Positions 15,091-24,709 of a stretch of DNA of 64,000 nt are shown in pieces. The notes under the pieces were generated by a model. That model was given only the letters and a program-made list of their open reading frames with translations, did not search any database and was not told the DNA's origin. Numbering within the stretch: the first letter of the stretch is position 1; every line of letters begins with the position of its first letter. Made by a program: the position numbers and the translations under genes. The stretch comes from Colwellia hornerae. Its GTDB lineage: Bacteria > Pseudomonadota > Gammaproteobacteria > Enterobacterales > Alteromonadaceae. The stretch covers positions 88,662 through 152,661 of the forward strand of contig NZ_VOLR01000012.1 in assembly GCF_007954355.1 (NCBI RefSeq). Direction: 5' to 3'.

Positions 15091-18000
15091 GTGTTTGATA
15101 AGTCCTCTAAAGAACAGGTGTTTAGTCGTTACAATCGCTCTGTTTTGGCTGTATTTATCGTGATAACATTGATTGCTGTGTCGATAGCTTATTACCGATA
15201 TTTTATCGAGTTAGATTCTTACCAAGCACGAGAGCTTCGTACCTTAAATACCCGTGCTAAGCAGTTAGAAAACACGCTGATCTTGGGCTTAAAAAGCATT
15301 ACGGGTATCAAAAAATTTGCTAATTATCACCTTTCTTTCCCTGAAGAGTTACTCGCTACAACGCCTCCACTTGAACAAGATGGCAATGAATTCTATTTAA
15401 AGAAAAATAGTCGAGATTCATTTGCCCATCGCAAAAATTACCGAGGAAGTATTACGGGCATAGGTCAGGTTGCTGACTTTGATGAGTTACAAAAGCAAGA
15501 GTTGGCGATGGCCAACGCGTTAACACCGGCCTTTATTATTGCCAAAAACTCCATTAAAGAATCTAACTGGTTTTATTATGTCTCTTTAAATCAATTCGTC
15601 AGCCTTTATCCGTGGATAGGGCGGGATAGTTGGCGATTTTCAGAACATAATCTCAATAATGACAATATTAATAACATTAAAACACTGCTGCCCGGTGATA
15701 ACAATTTTGTTTGGTCACCACCTTATTTAGATTCTGCAGGTAAAGGCTTAATCGTTTCATTGGGTACGGCAGTATACCGTAATAAATCACTTGCAGGCGC
15801 GGTGCTAATGGACTTTAGTTTATCAAGCTTGAGTGACGGCTTGCCTAATATTGATAAACCCAATCAAGCGTTAGTCCTGCTCGATGAACAAAACAATATT
15901 TTGATCCATAAAACCGCTGAGAATAAAGCCTTGTCAACTAAGCTGACTTGGCAAGACATTGCACCCAAGCAATTAGCAAATTACTCCTACCAGCGTATTA
16001 ACCAATTACCCGATAGTCATCAAGAAGGTTCATGGCTTATTCAAAAATATCAATTACCAATTAATGGCTGGGTTTTACTTAAATACCAGCCTTATCAAGA
16101 ATTTACGTCCTCTATTTTTAATCGGCTTATCGTGATGCTTATTTTATTGTTTTTAGGGCTATTCACCTTTATGAGCATCATTTATATCGTGACGCGCAAA
16201 ACGTTTATGAAGCCAACGAAAGAATTTATTAATCATATCGAACATTGCTCAAATGGTGACCCAGGTAAAGTAAAGCCACCGGCAGACTGGTCGTATTGGT
16301 TTAAAATTGTTGAAGATATTTTTGGACAAAATCGCACCTTATTACAACAAATGAAAGATCAAAATGTGGTTCTCGATACGCGGGTTAACGAAAAAACTCA
16401 AGCGCTACGGTTAAAGAGTGAACAACACCAACGTGATTATGCTTTGTTGCGTTCGGTGATGGATGCTATTCCAGATTACATTATTTTTAACGATTTGGAT
16501 GGCACCATGATGGGTTATAACAAAGCGTTTGAAAATTTCGTTCAAACGGGCTCATTAGATCTTATTGGTAAATGTAGTGATGAAGTGGTCAGCATGGAAT
16601 TAGGTCAATCATTAGTTACCATGTCTGAAGCGTCACTAACCCGGTCAACAGAACAAGGGTTAGCGCAAGTTGTTGAAACACCGTCTAATACTTATGAAGT
16701 TTTTAGTAACCAGTTGTATAGTCAAACGGCTGAAATCGTTGGCACAATCAATTTAGTACGCGATGTTAGCGCGCAATATTCGGCGAATGTCGCTTTGGAA
16801 CAAGCCAAAAATCAGGCCGAATATGCTAACCAAGCGAAAAGTCAGTTTTTAGCCAATATGAGTCATGAAATACGTACGCCGATTAATGCGATTAAAGGCA
16901 TGTTATTTTTATTAGCCAGAACACGTTTGACCAATGAGCAGCAGCAGCATTTATTAAATGCTGAAGGCGCGTCAGTGTCTTTGTTACATTTGGTTGATGA
17001 AGTGCTTGATTTAGCTAAAATAGAATCTGGCAATATGTCGGTAGTAAAAATGCCGGCAAGTATTGATAAAATAGTCGATCAAGCCGTCAAACTTAATATC
17101 GGTATGATCAGTGATAAACAATTATCGTTAAAAATAAATATTGCTGTTGATGTGCCAGACATTGTCTTAACCGATGATATGAGATTGGTGCAAGTGCTGA
17201 CAAACTTACTCAATAATGCGATGAAATTCACCCATCAAGGTGAAATTTCACTGACGGTGGAAAAGGTTAAGGCCAGTGACTATGCTTCAGCCATTATTTT
17301 TGATGATTCACAAGTTTTAGTACGCTTTATCGTTGCTGATACTGGCATTGGTATCGCCCAAGAAAAACAAGGCCACTTATTTGAAGCGTTTCGTCAAGCA
17401 GACGAGTCGATGACCCGTGAATATGGCGGTTCAGGTTTAGGTTTGTCTATTTGTCAGCAAATTGTCAACCTTTTATCAGGTGACATTTCACTAAAAAGTG
17501 ATTTAGGTAAAGGCACAAGCTTTACCTTTATTTTACCTTTTAGCGTTGTAGAACATGATACATCAAGCAAAAAATCAGCGCTGACCTTGTGCAGTTATTC
17601 TCAAGTATTATCCGAATCATTAATCGGTCATCTAGCCGGACCTCTAATTAGCCATGTTCATATCACGGCGTTGTCTGAACTCGACAAATACAAAAACAAT
17701 GAAAATGTTGCGCTGATCACTGACGAAGAAAGTATTGCTAAAGATCCAGAAAAAATATATCAAAGCTGTCTCGATAATCAAATTTTATTAGCAATAAGTC
17801 ATCCCATGGCTAAAGGAATATCAAGTGCAATCATTGAACGTATTGAAGCATTAAAACTTTCTTATATCTTGCTCGAAAAACCGCTTTATCGAAGCTTTGT
17901 CAGTAAGCTATTGTCAGCAATAACAGCTAAAGAACTCGCGGCTGAAACAGCAAGTTCCCGCTTGATTGCTGGACAATTTTTGTCACAAGATGTTAATAAT

Positions 18001-18375
18001 CTAAAGGGTATTAATGTTTTATTAGTTGAAGATAATTTAGTCAATCAGTTGGTCGCGAAAGAATTATTAAAAACGATGCAAGCCAATGTCATTATTGCAG
18101 GTCATGGTAAAGAAGCATTGGCAATATTGGCCGATAAGCGCCAAGATGTTGATGTAGTACTGATGGATATTCAAATGCCGATAATGGATGGGTTAACAGC
18201 GACTAGAAAAATACGTCAACAAAAAGCATTTGATCACATACCTATTATCGCGATGACTGCGCACGCCCGTGAAGAAGACAAGCAAAGAAGCTTGGCAGCT
18301 GGCATGAATAAGCATATGGCAAAACCTATCAGTGCGGAATTACTACTTTTAGGTATTTTAGACGTGCTTAATTAG
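15091..18375 (+). CDS. Hybrid sensor histidine kinase with Cache-like sensor, PAS, kinase and receiver
   Basis: This is a 1094-residue protein starting at GTG. One membrane helix near residues 15-35 and another near 347-370 flank a periplasmic region of about 310 residues with a double-Cache style (WIGRDSWRFSEHN). A PAS-like segment follows near 455-560 (VMDAIPDYIIFNDLDGTMMG). The kinase core has phospho-acceptor His592 (SHEIRTP), an N box (NLLNNAMKFTHQGE) and G boxes (ADTGIGIAQEK and GGSGLGLSI). A degenerate spacer region precedes the C-terminal receiver, with VLLVEDN, Asp1026 (LMDIQMP) and a late KPI lysine. No HPt domain is attached, so phosphate must go to a separate HPt protein. It stands alone, downstream of the phoH remnant's terminator. 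Confidence 0.88.
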   Translation: MFDKSSKEQVFSRYNRSVLAVFIVITLIAVSIAYYRYFIELDSYQARELRTLNTRAKQLENTLILGLKSITGIKKFANYHLSFPEELLATTPPLEQDGNEFYLKKNSRDSFAHRKNYRGSITGIGQVADFDELQKQELAMANALTPAFIIAKNSIKESNWFYYVSLNQFVSLYPWIGRDSWRFSEHNLNNDNINNIKTLLPGDNNFVWSPPYLDSAGKGLIVSLGTAVYRNKSLAGAVLMDFSLSSLSDGLPNIDKPNQALVLLDEQNNILIHKTAENKALSTKLTWQDIAPKQLANYSYQRINQLPDSHQEGSWLIQKYQLPINGWVLLKYQPYQEFTSSIFNRLIVMLILLFLGLFTFMSIIYIVTRKTFMKPTKEFINHIEHCSNGDPGKVKPPADWSYWFKIVEDIFGQNRTLLQQMKDQNVVLDTRVNEKTQALRLKSEQHQRDYALLRSVMDAIPDYIIFNDLDGTMMGYNKAFENFVQTGSLDLIGKCSDEVVSMELGQSLVTMSEASLTRSTEQGLAQVVETPSNTYEVFSNQLYSQTAEIVGTINLVRDVSAQYSANVALEQAKNQAEYANQAKSQFLANMSHEIRTPINAIKGMLFLLARTRLTNEQQQHLLNAEGASVSLLHLVDEVLDLAKIESGNMSVVKMPASIDKIVDQAVKLNIGMISDKQLSLKINIAVDVPDIVLTDDMRLVQVLTNLLNNAMKFTHQGEISLTVEKVKASDYASAIIFDDSQVLVRFIVADTGIGIAQEKQGHLFEAFRQADESMTREYGGSGLGLSICQQIVNLLSGDISLKSDLGKGTSFTFILPFSVVEHDTSSKKSALTLCSYSQVLSESLIGHLAGPLISHVHITALSELDKYKNNENVALITDEESIAKDPEKIYQSCLDNQILLAISHPMAKGISSAIIERIEALKLSYILLEKPLYRSFVSKLLSAITAKELAAETASSRLIAGQFLSQDVNNLKGINVLLVEDNLVNQLVAKELLKTMQANVIIAGHGKEALAILADKRQDVDVVLMDIQMPIMDGLTATRKIRQQKAFDHIPIIAMTAHAREEDKQRSLAAGMNKHMAKPISAELLLLGILDVLN

Positions 18376-18452
18376 TTTAAATCACTGGTTGGCATTGACA
18401 TTAAATTAATGAAAGCTGCCGTTAGTGTTGTGGATCGAGCATAGTCGTTTTA

Positions 18453-19448
18453 TTATTTTTTCAGGTCAGTTTTTAATAGCCGTTTTACTTTTGTATGGAA
18501 CAGCTCTGCTGTGTAATGTCCGTTGCCTACGGCTAACTCTGATGCGGGTGCTATTTTTCCTAAAGGTAAAAGCCTAGGTCCCGTTGGCTCTGCCAGCACA
18601 TATGATATGCCATCAACAACAACCGTTTGGTCATCCGCTTGCGCAGGCAGTTGAATGCCGAGTAAAGCGTGATTATCAATAAAAACTAAAGTCATTTTAA
18701 TACGTGGCATTAGGCTACGTAAAATAGCCACTGTTAATGTTACTTTACTGTCACAATCGCCTTGATTTTCCCATAATAACTTTAATGGCGGGTTAAAACC
18801 GGCTCCAGAGGCGGTCACTCTTGACTCTAAAGTAGCGTAGGGAATACTTTGCACAAATCCCAAAACATAATCGGTTACTTTTCGAATGTTTTTTATTGAA
18901 AACTTTTTAAGAATCATAGGTTTTATCGACTTTAAATCAATACTGGCAATATTTGCAAATCGTCCATGGTCTGGTTTTACCGCGTTAATTTGATCATGAG
19001 TTATAAATTGATGATAGTAATTTTCTGCTAAATATTCATCACTTAAAGTTTGTTTTAACTGATGGATTTTAGCGTAAGCGGCATTTATTGCTTGGTTATT
19101 TCTACCTTTTATGACAATTTCATCTTCATTGGAATTTTTACTAAAATTAATCATTACCCCGCGAATAGGCTCTGCACGTAACTTCTTTTGTAGGGCATTA
19201 TTAATTGAATATTTTGCCATCTCAGCTTTAAAAACTTTGAAGTTTCTAAAACGATCAAATATTGCTTGTTTAGCCAGTGAAAATTGTAGGCTCTGGGCTT
19301 CGCCTTGATAATCGAGCCATTGATAATTAAATTGGTAGTTATCGCCTTTTTCTATTTTTGAAAAAGCGAGTTGCTCGGCTAAGGCCAAAGAAGGCATTAA
19401 AAAGCACAGCGTCATGCATAAGAATTTAGTTAAAATAGGGGAAGTCAT
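18453..19448 (-). CDS. Secreted transglutaminase-like cysteine-fold protein
   Basis: This 331-residue protein has an N-terminal signal peptide (about 1-24, ending LALA). A transglutaminase-like core lies in the second half: Cys232 (NQGDCDSKV), His260 (IDNHALLGI) and an acidic third position at Glu287 (LAEPTG). The spacing and the GDCDSK motif match periplasmic transglutaminase-like or bacterial cysteine protease-like proteins. The preceding 200 residues are less conserved in appearance and may be a substrate or partner domain. It is monocistronic, with unrelated neighbours. Its substrate is unknown, and a protease or amidase role is as possible as cross-linking. Confidence 0.68.
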   Translation of the reverse strand: MTSPILTKFLCMTLCFLMPSLALAEQLAFSKIEKGDNYQFNYQWLDYQGEAQSLQFSLAKQAIFDRFRNFKVFKAEMAKYSINNALQKKLRAEPIRGVMINFSKNSNEDEIVIKGRNNQAINAAYAKIHQLKQTLSDEYLAENYYHQFITHDQINAVKPDHGRFANIASIDLKSIKPMILKKFSIKNIRKVTDYVLGFVQSIPYATLESRVTASGAGFNPPLKLLWENQGDCDSKVTLTVAILRSLMPRIKMTLVFIDNHALLGIQLPAQADDQTVVVDGISYVLAEPTGPRLLPLGKIAPASELAVGNGHYTAELFHTKVKRLLKTDLKK

Positions 19449-19580
19449 CGAAAATAATCAAACCACTAGCAAAGATATTACCTATGCTAACATTAACGCA
19501 TTTTTACTTTTCATACCAATAGACAAGAGATGACTTAATATTTAGCGTTGACGCTTTACTTTTAAGCAGATTTTGCTATA

Positions 19581-19612
19581 TTCAAACGCATGTTTGAAAT
19601 GATTGTTTCAAA
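19581..19612. promoter_or_regulatory. PsrA-like palindromes upstream of the acyl-CoA dehydrogenase
   Basis: TTCAAAC-GCAT-GTTTGAA (19581-19598) has perfect 7-bp arms and fits the PsrA fatty-acid regulator box (CAAAC...GTTTG). An overlapping second palindrome, TTTGAAA-N6-TTTCAAA, occupies 19593-19612. They lie 54 bases upstream of the dehydrogenase start. PsrA represses beta-oxidation genes until long-chain acyl-CoA binds, so the match to the gene's function supports the call. Confidence 0.68.
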
Positions 19613-19665
19613 AGTTAAATTACAATGTTATTTGTCGTAACATTAAAAAATATTAGGGGAATACC

Positions 19666-21447
19666 GTGGCTGATTATCAAGCACCATTAAAAGATATGAA
19701 TTTTTTGTTATATGATGTTTTTTCAATGGAAGCAATGTGGCAGTCAATGCCTACCTTATCAGAGCATGTCGATCGCGAGACCGCACAAGCCATTTTACAA
19801 GAATGTGCCAAAATAGCTGAACAAGAAATAGCGCCACTTTCACGCCAAGGTGATGAAATTGGCGTAAGTTTCAATGATGGCAAAGTAACAACTGCTCCAG
19901 GTTATAAAGAAGCCTTTAAAACTTATGCTGATGGTGGTTGGACAGGCTTAGGTGGTGAACCTGATTTTGGTGGTATGGGTATGCCTAAAGTGATCACAGC
20001 ATTACACGAAGAAATGCTTTGTTCAGCAGATATCGCATTTTCATTATATCCAGGCCTAACGGCAGGTGCTGGCTTGTCGATTGCTAAGCATGCGACAGAT
20101 GAATTAAAAGAGCGCTATTTAACACGTTTGTATGCAGGTGACTGGATGGCAACCATGTGTTTGACTGAACCTCATTCTGGCACGGATTTAGGATTAATTT
20201 ATACCAAAGCCATTCCTGAAGACGATGGTAGCTTTGCTATTACCGGTACAAAAATATTTATTACTGCTGGCGAACACGACATCACTGATAATATCGTTCA
20301 TTTAGTCTTGGCCAAATTACCAGGTGCACCAGCGGGTCCTCGTGGTATTTCTCTATTTTTAGTTCCTAAATATCAAGTTAACGAAGATGAATCATTAGGT
20401 GACTTTAATAATGTTACTTGTGGCTCGATTGAACATAAAATGGGTATTCACGCTTCAGCAACTTGTGTGATGAATTTTGATAGTTCAAAAGGTTACTTAG
20501 TCGGCGAAGAGAATAAAGGTTTAGCCTGTATGTTCACTATGATGAATTTCGAACGCATTGGCGTCGGCATTCAAGGTATTGGTGCGGCAGAACGTTCTTA
20601 CCAGAACGCTTTAGAGTATGCTAAAGATCGCTTACAAGGTCGTTCATTATCGGGCGCTAAATATCCAGAGAAAGCAGCTGATCCTATTATTGTTCATGGT
20701 GACGTGCGTCGTATGTTACTGAACATGAAAGCATTAACTGAAGGTTCGCGAGCATTATCTACGTATATTTCAATGACACTTGATATGGCAACCTATGGTG
20801 AAGGCGAATTAAAAGCTAAGGGTGAGAGTTTATCCGCTTTAATGACTCCTTTAGCTAAAGCCTTTTTTACCGATTTAGGTCTTGATAATACCGTCGCAGG
20901 TCAACAAGTCTTAGGTGGTCATGGTTATATCCGTGAATGGGGACAAGAGCAGCTAGTTCGTGATGTTCGTATTGCACAAATATACGAAGGCACTAACGGC
21001 ATTCAAGCGATGGATTTATTAGCAAGAAAAGTAGCCGCGAGTAAAGGCGAATTAATGCAGACTTTTATTAATGAAGTAAATACTTACATTGAGCAAACGT
21101 CGGCAGATAATATGCAAGAATTTATTCAACCTTTAAAAGATGCCAATATTGATTTAGCTGAGTTAACCCAGCACATCCTTAAAGCAGCGCAAGGCAATAT
21201 TGAAGAGTTAGGAACATCAGCTAACGATTACCTACATGTATTTGGTTACACGGCAATGGCATTTGTTTGGGCTAAAATGGCTGAGTCAGCGTTGGCTAAG
21301 GCAAGTTCAAGTGATGAATTCTACGAAAGTAAAATAAAAACAGCGCGCTATTACTTTGCACGTTTGTTACCACGTCGTTTATCATTGGCTGCGTCTATTA
21401 AAGCCGGTTGTGATACCTTGTTTGATATTGATGAAAGCTTATTCTAA
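19666..21447 (+). CDS. Acyl-CoA dehydrogenase (FadE-type, long C-terminal domain)
   Basis: This is a 593-residue flavoprotein that oxidises acyl-CoA to trans-2-enoyl-CoA in beta-oxidation. The family blocks are clear: MCLTEPHSGTDLG (FAD-binding), ITGTKIFITAGEHD, GQQVLGGHGYIREW, and IYEGTNGIQAMDLLARK with catalytic base Glu441. The extra C-terminal domain (about 465-593) is typical of the roughly 590-residue subgroup that includes DmdC (methylmercaptopropionyl-CoA) and medium-chain enzymes, so the substrate is open. The start is GTG with a strong AGGGGA site 7 bases upstream. It lies alone behind PsrA-like palindromes and ends at a terminator, fitting single-gene fatty-acid regulation. Confidence 0.92.
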   Translation: MADYQAPLKDMNFLLYDVFSMEAMWQSMPTLSEHVDRETAQAILQECAKIAEQEIAPLSRQGDEIGVSFNDGKVTTAPGYKEAFKTYADGGWTGLGGEPDFGGMGMPKVITALHEEMLCSADIAFSLYPGLTAGAGLSIAKHATDELKERYLTRLYAGDWMATMCLTEPHSGTDLGLIYTKAIPEDDGSFAITGTKIFITAGEHDITDNIVHLVLAKLPGAPAGPRGISLFLVPKYQVNEDESLGDFNNVTCGSIEHKMGIHASATCVMNFDSSKGYLVGEENKGLACMFTMMNFERIGVGIQGIGAAERSYQNALEYAKDRLQGRSLSGAKYPEKAADPIIVHGDVRRMLLNMKALTEGSRALSTYISMTLDMATYGEGELKAKGESLSALMTPLAKAFFTDLGLDNTVAGQQVLGGHGYIREWGQEQLVRDVRIAQIYEGTNGIQAMDLLARKVAASKGELMQTFINEVNTYIEQTSADNMQEFIQPLKDANIDLAELTQHILKAAQGNIEELGTSANDYLHVFGYTAMAFVWAKMAESALAKASSSDEFYESKIKTARYYFARLLPRRLSLAASIKAGCDTLFDIDESLF

Positions 21448-21480
21448 TCAGCTAAAGTAACATCAAATAGCATGATAACA

Positions 21481-21512
21481 AAAGCGCTACCATTTTATGG
21501 TAGCGCTTTTTT
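21481..21512. terminator. Rho-independent terminator (bidirectional)
   Basis: AAAGCGCTACCA (21481-21492) pairs with TGGTAGCGCTTT (21498-21509) over a 5-base loop, followed by a T run. It ends the acyl-CoA dehydrogenase transcript and may also serve the converging gene at 21534. Confidence 0.92.
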
Positions 21513-21533
21513 ATAGTGATTAAAAATTAAAAA

Positions 21534-22196
21534 TTAAAAAGTATAGGTGGTGCCAAATACCGCCACTTGTTCTTTTTGTATATTATCAATAGGTAAATTA
21601 TTTGTAGAATCTTCGTGAGCTGTTGATGTTAGCCCTCCGGTTACAAACCAGTTATTGTTGATAGAATATTGACCTAGAATGCCAAGCCTAGCATAGGATT
21701 TTGCGCCATTAATATCTCTGGACGATATTTCGCTGGAAACAAAGTCGTTACTGTAAAATTGGTAAATAGAATGTTCACTTAAAGACTCTACTTTTGCGGT
21801 AACAAGTAAGGCAAATTTTTCTTGTTGCAGCACTCGATAACTGCCTTGAATAAAAAAAGTCTGCTGATTAACATGATCAACTGTTTGGTGTGAAAAACCA
21901 CTTTGGGCACTGAAAGCTTTATTTTCAAAGACGATCGCTATTTGGCGAGTTTGAGATTTGTTAATTAATGCTACGTCCGATGGGTTAATGGCTTTGCCTG
22001 CAAGAGGAAATCCTAATGCTTCAAGATCATAACCTTTTTCGAAGGCTTCAAAAATTACCGCCGAATTCGCCCAATCGCTAATTAATGATCCCTCTATAAC
22101 GTTATGGGTGACTTTTTCCTCGTCGTAGGCTTGTGCATTAGACAATACACTTAGGGTAAATATTAGTGATAGCATCCATATTATCAATATTTTCAT
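21534..22196 (-). CDS. Hypothetical outer-membrane beta-barrel-like protein
   Basis: This 220-residue protein has a clear signal peptide (about 1-23, ending NAQA). The rest shows alternating hydrophobic/polar strands and a C-terminal aromatic end (FGTTYTF), as in outer-membrane barrels. No named family is recognised. Segments such as ARLGILGQYSINNNWFVTGG look like barrel hairpins. It is transcribed alone toward the terminator at 21481. A small porin-like or adhesin-like role is possible, but only the location is supported. Confidence 0.6.
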   Translation of the reverse strand: MKILIIWMLSLIFTLSVLSNAQAYDEEKVTHNVIEGSLISDWANSAVIFEAFEKGYDLEALGFPLAGKAINPSDVALINKSQTRQIAIVFENKAFSAQSGFSHQTVDHVNQQTFFIQGSYRVLQQEKFALLVTAKVESLSEHSIYQFYSNDFVSSEISSRDINGAKSYARLGILGQYSINNNWFVTGGLTSTAHEDSTNNLPIDNIQKEQVAVFGTTYTF

Positions 22197-22543
22197 TAGA
22201 GAACCTATTCCAAAAAATTAATATTTTTATTATTTTAATTAACTTTTACTCGATATTAACTATAGGCAAGTATTGAAAGAAAGACGTTATATTTAGCTTA
22301 AATAGTAGTTTTTTTCGCTTAACATCTGATTTGTCGAAGAATTAACCTTGTCCGATATAGAAAGGGCATCAGGAGAAAATCCGCCTAATAAAATATTTAG
22401 GGGGCAGTAATGGGCTTTAACGACGCTATTTATCTGTGTTTTATTGCAGATAATATCGGCTGCTCTTTAGCAGCCTGATCAATAGTCAGTTATAATTATA
22501 GCCTAAAGATTTAATCATATTATGTCAAAGAGTAAGGGAAGTT
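22197..22543. other. Intergenic region with a hairpin, no convincing gene
   Basis: This 347-bp AT-rich gap lies between divergent genes. It contains a strong hairpin, GGCTGCT-CTTT-AGCAGCC (22458-22475), without a following T run. A 22-codon open frame starts at ATG 22410 after GGGGGCA and ends at the hairpin (last residues CSLAA). It could be a leader peptide or chance. Promoters for both flanking genes should lie here, but none is clear. Confidence 0.4.
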
Positions 22544-23845
22544 GTGCGATTTTTAACTATATGTGCTGTGTTGTTGCTGACAGCATGTAGTGCTAATGAC
22601 CAAGCCGAAGTAGAAGTAAACGTCGATACTTGTGATCTAGAGTACACGCGATATCAAGCAACGGTTACCGGATATTGCCAAGAAGCCCAAGCAATATTAC
22701 CTTTAGAAATTCCCACGATAGAAAAAACGATAGTATTACGCTCAATCTCGTCAATTCCTGAGGTGTTTTGGTATAGCACTAAAATGAAATACTCACTGGT
22801 AAAACAAGCAGAGCAAGCGCCATTAGTTTTTATTATTGCCGGCACAGGAGCAAGCTATAACAGTGAAAAGATGATCAGCTTACAAAAAACATTGTTCCAA
22901 CAAGGCTATCATGTCATTTCTCTTTCTTCGCCCACTTATTCTAATTTTATTATTAACTTAGACTCGTCTACTGATTTTCCTGGGGTGTTAGAGCAAGATG
23001 CTAAAAACCTTTATCGCATCATGCAAAAGGTTTATCAGCAAGTTATTACTGAAAATAATGTCGTCGCAACAACATTCTCATTAACGGGCTATAGTCTCGG
23101 TGGCGCTCACTCAGCTTATGTTGCTAAGCTCGATGAAAGTGAGCAGACTTTTAATTTTGAAAAAGTTGTGCTGATCAATCCGCCAGTCAGTTTATACAAC
23201 TCAGTTAATATTCTTGATAGCTATTTAGATTTAAAAGAAAATGGCCCTGATGCGGCGGCAACCATGCTTGATGATATATTTAGAGGTTTTGCTAACAGTT
23301 ATGCAGAGCAAGAGTCATCTTCGTTTTCTCAAAGTGCTATTTATGCTTTATTCGAAGATGCCCAATTATCAGAAGCGCAATTAAAACTGTTAATCGGTGC
23401 ATCATTTAGGATGTCGTCAACGGACATGCTGTTTGCATTAGATGTTAGTTATAACGTTGGTGGTATTATTTATAAAAATCATGTTATTGATAAATTTGAA
23501 AGCATTACCCATTCGATGTATCGAGCCAGTGTTATCACTTTTAAGGACTACTTTGAAAAAGTGCTAGTGCCTTGGCAACAAGAAAGTGAGGTGAATTTGA
23601 CGCGTGAGGAACTTATTGCACGACTGGGATTGAAAAATATAGAAAGCTATTTACGCAATACCACCAAAATAAGTTTAGTGACTAACGCCGATGACATTAT
23701 TTTAGCTGAGGGTGAGGTTAAATATTTACAAGATGTTTTTGGCGCAAGGGCAAAAATATTCCCGCGTGGTGGACACTGTGGAAACATTGATAGAGTGAGT
23801 TTTGTTGCTTATATGCATAGCCAGTTTCAAGGTGTTGACGAATAA
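22544..23845 (+). CDS. Lipoprotein alpha/beta hydrolase encoded with mlaA
   Basis: This is a 433-residue protein with a lipoprotein signal (LLLTAC, lipidated Cys15). The alpha/beta-hydrolase features are an oxyanion-like FIIAGTGASYNSE segment near 97-108, nucleophile elbow GYSLGG with Ser184, a late Asp in LVTNADDIILAEGE, and a His in RGGHCGN. The triad order Ser-Asp-His is correct. The start is GTG. The stop overlaps the mlaA start by one base, so the two are translationally coupled. A lipid-acting esterase or phospholipase at the outer membrane would fit MlaA's role in removing surface phospholipid, but the substrate is inferred only from this neighbour. Confidence 0.75.
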   Translation: MRFLTICAVLLLTACSANDQAEVEVNVDTCDLEYTRYQATVTGYCQEAQAILPLEIPTIEKTIVLRSISSIPEVFWYSTKMKYSLVKQAEQAPLVFIIAGTGASYNSEKMISLQKTLFQQGYHVISLSSPTYSNFIINLDSSTDFPGVLEQDAKNLYRIMQKVYQQVITENNVVATTFSLTGYSLGGAHSAYVAKLDESEQTFNFEKVVLINPPVSLYNSVNILDSYLDLKENGPDAAATMLDDIFRGFANSYAEQESSSFSQSAIYALFEDAQLSEAQLKLLIGASFRMSSTDMLFALDVSYNVGGIIYKNHVIDKFESITHSMYRASVITFKDYFEKVLVPWQQESEVNLTREELIARLGLKNIESYLRNTTKISLVTNADDIILAEGEVKYLQDVFGARAKIFPRGGHCGNIDRVSFVAYMHSQFQGVDE

Positions 23846-24597
23846 TGGCGTTTTATAATTCATTGATAAAAAAGAGCGTAATTATATTGGTTAGCTTACT
23901 TAGCGGCTGTTCATCAGTACCTGAATTAGAAAATAATGTTGAAGCGCCTCGAGTGAAGTTGTCTTTAGCTTATGAAAAAATAGCGGTTACCAATCAATAT
24001 GCAGATCCTTGGGAAGGGTTCAATCGGCGCATGTATTACTTTAATGCAAAAGCAGACCAATATTTACTCTTACCTGTTGTTGCTGGCTATAAAGCGATAA
24101 CACCTGATTTGGTTGAAAAAGCTGTTAGCAATTTTTTTAAAAATTTAGGCGAATTTGCTGTTTTTATTAACGCTCTTTTACAAGGTAAAGCCAATGTTGC
24201 CGTTGAAACTTTTGGTCGCTTTGTGGTAAATACCACCCTTGGTGTTTTTGGGGTATTTGATGTGGCAACAACAATTGGCCTTGATGAACAAAATGAAGAC
24301 TTTGGTCAAACACTGGGCGTATGGGGTGTTGCGTCTGGGCCTTATTTGGTCTTGCCCTTATTAGGCCCATCTTCGTTACGAGATGCGACCGGTGCAGGAA
24401 TTGATATGTTTGCCTTGCAAACCGTCATTGATGAATTAGGTGTCAGTGGCGAGGAAGAGATATTACTTTCCTTTTTACGTAGTATTGATACGCGCGCTAA
24501 TTTACCCTTTAGGTATTATGCTTCAGGCTCAGCTTTTGAGTACGAGCGTTTAAAAGTTCTTTATATGAAATATAGAGAAATTCAAATAGCCCGGTAA
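23845..24597 (+). CDS. mlaA: Outer-membrane lipid asymmetry lipoprotein MlaA (VacJ)
   Basis: This is a 250-residue lipoprotein (lipobox LLSGC) of the MlaA family. Family blocks are DPWEGFNRRMYYFNAKAD, NFFKNLGEF, GRFVVNTTLGVFGVFDVA, EDFGQTLGVWGV and GPYLVLPLLGPSSLRDATG. MlaA forms a ring in the outer membrane and passes misplaced phospholipids to periplasmic MlaC. The other mla genes are not nearby, as is common. It is coupled to the lipase-like gene upstream and is the last gene of that pair. Confidence 0.95.
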   Translation: MAFYNSLIKKSVIILVSLLSGCSSVPELENNVEAPRVKLSLAYEKIAVTNQYADPWEGFNRRMYYFNAKADQYLLLPVVAGYKAITPDLVEKAVSNFFKNLGEFAVFINALLQGKANVAVETFGRFVVNTTLGVFGVFDVATTIGLDEQNEDFGQTLGVWGVASGPYLVLPLLGPSSLRDATGAGIDMFALQTVIDELGVSGEEEILLSFLRSIDTRANLPFRYYASGSAFEYERLKVLYMKYREIQIAR

Positions 24598-24709
24598 TTT
24601 CCATTAGACAGAGCTCGCCGTTTAGCCCTTTTTAGTTAGCAAAAAGGTGTTTTGTAGTCGAACATCTATAAGGTATACTGCGCCGATATATAATAATTAG
24701 GATGTAAAT

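Noticed and set aside
22410..22478. 22-codon leader peptide with attenuator
   Set aside because: The hairpin lacks a T tract, the peptide shows no run of regulatory codons, and the downstream gene is not biosynthetic.
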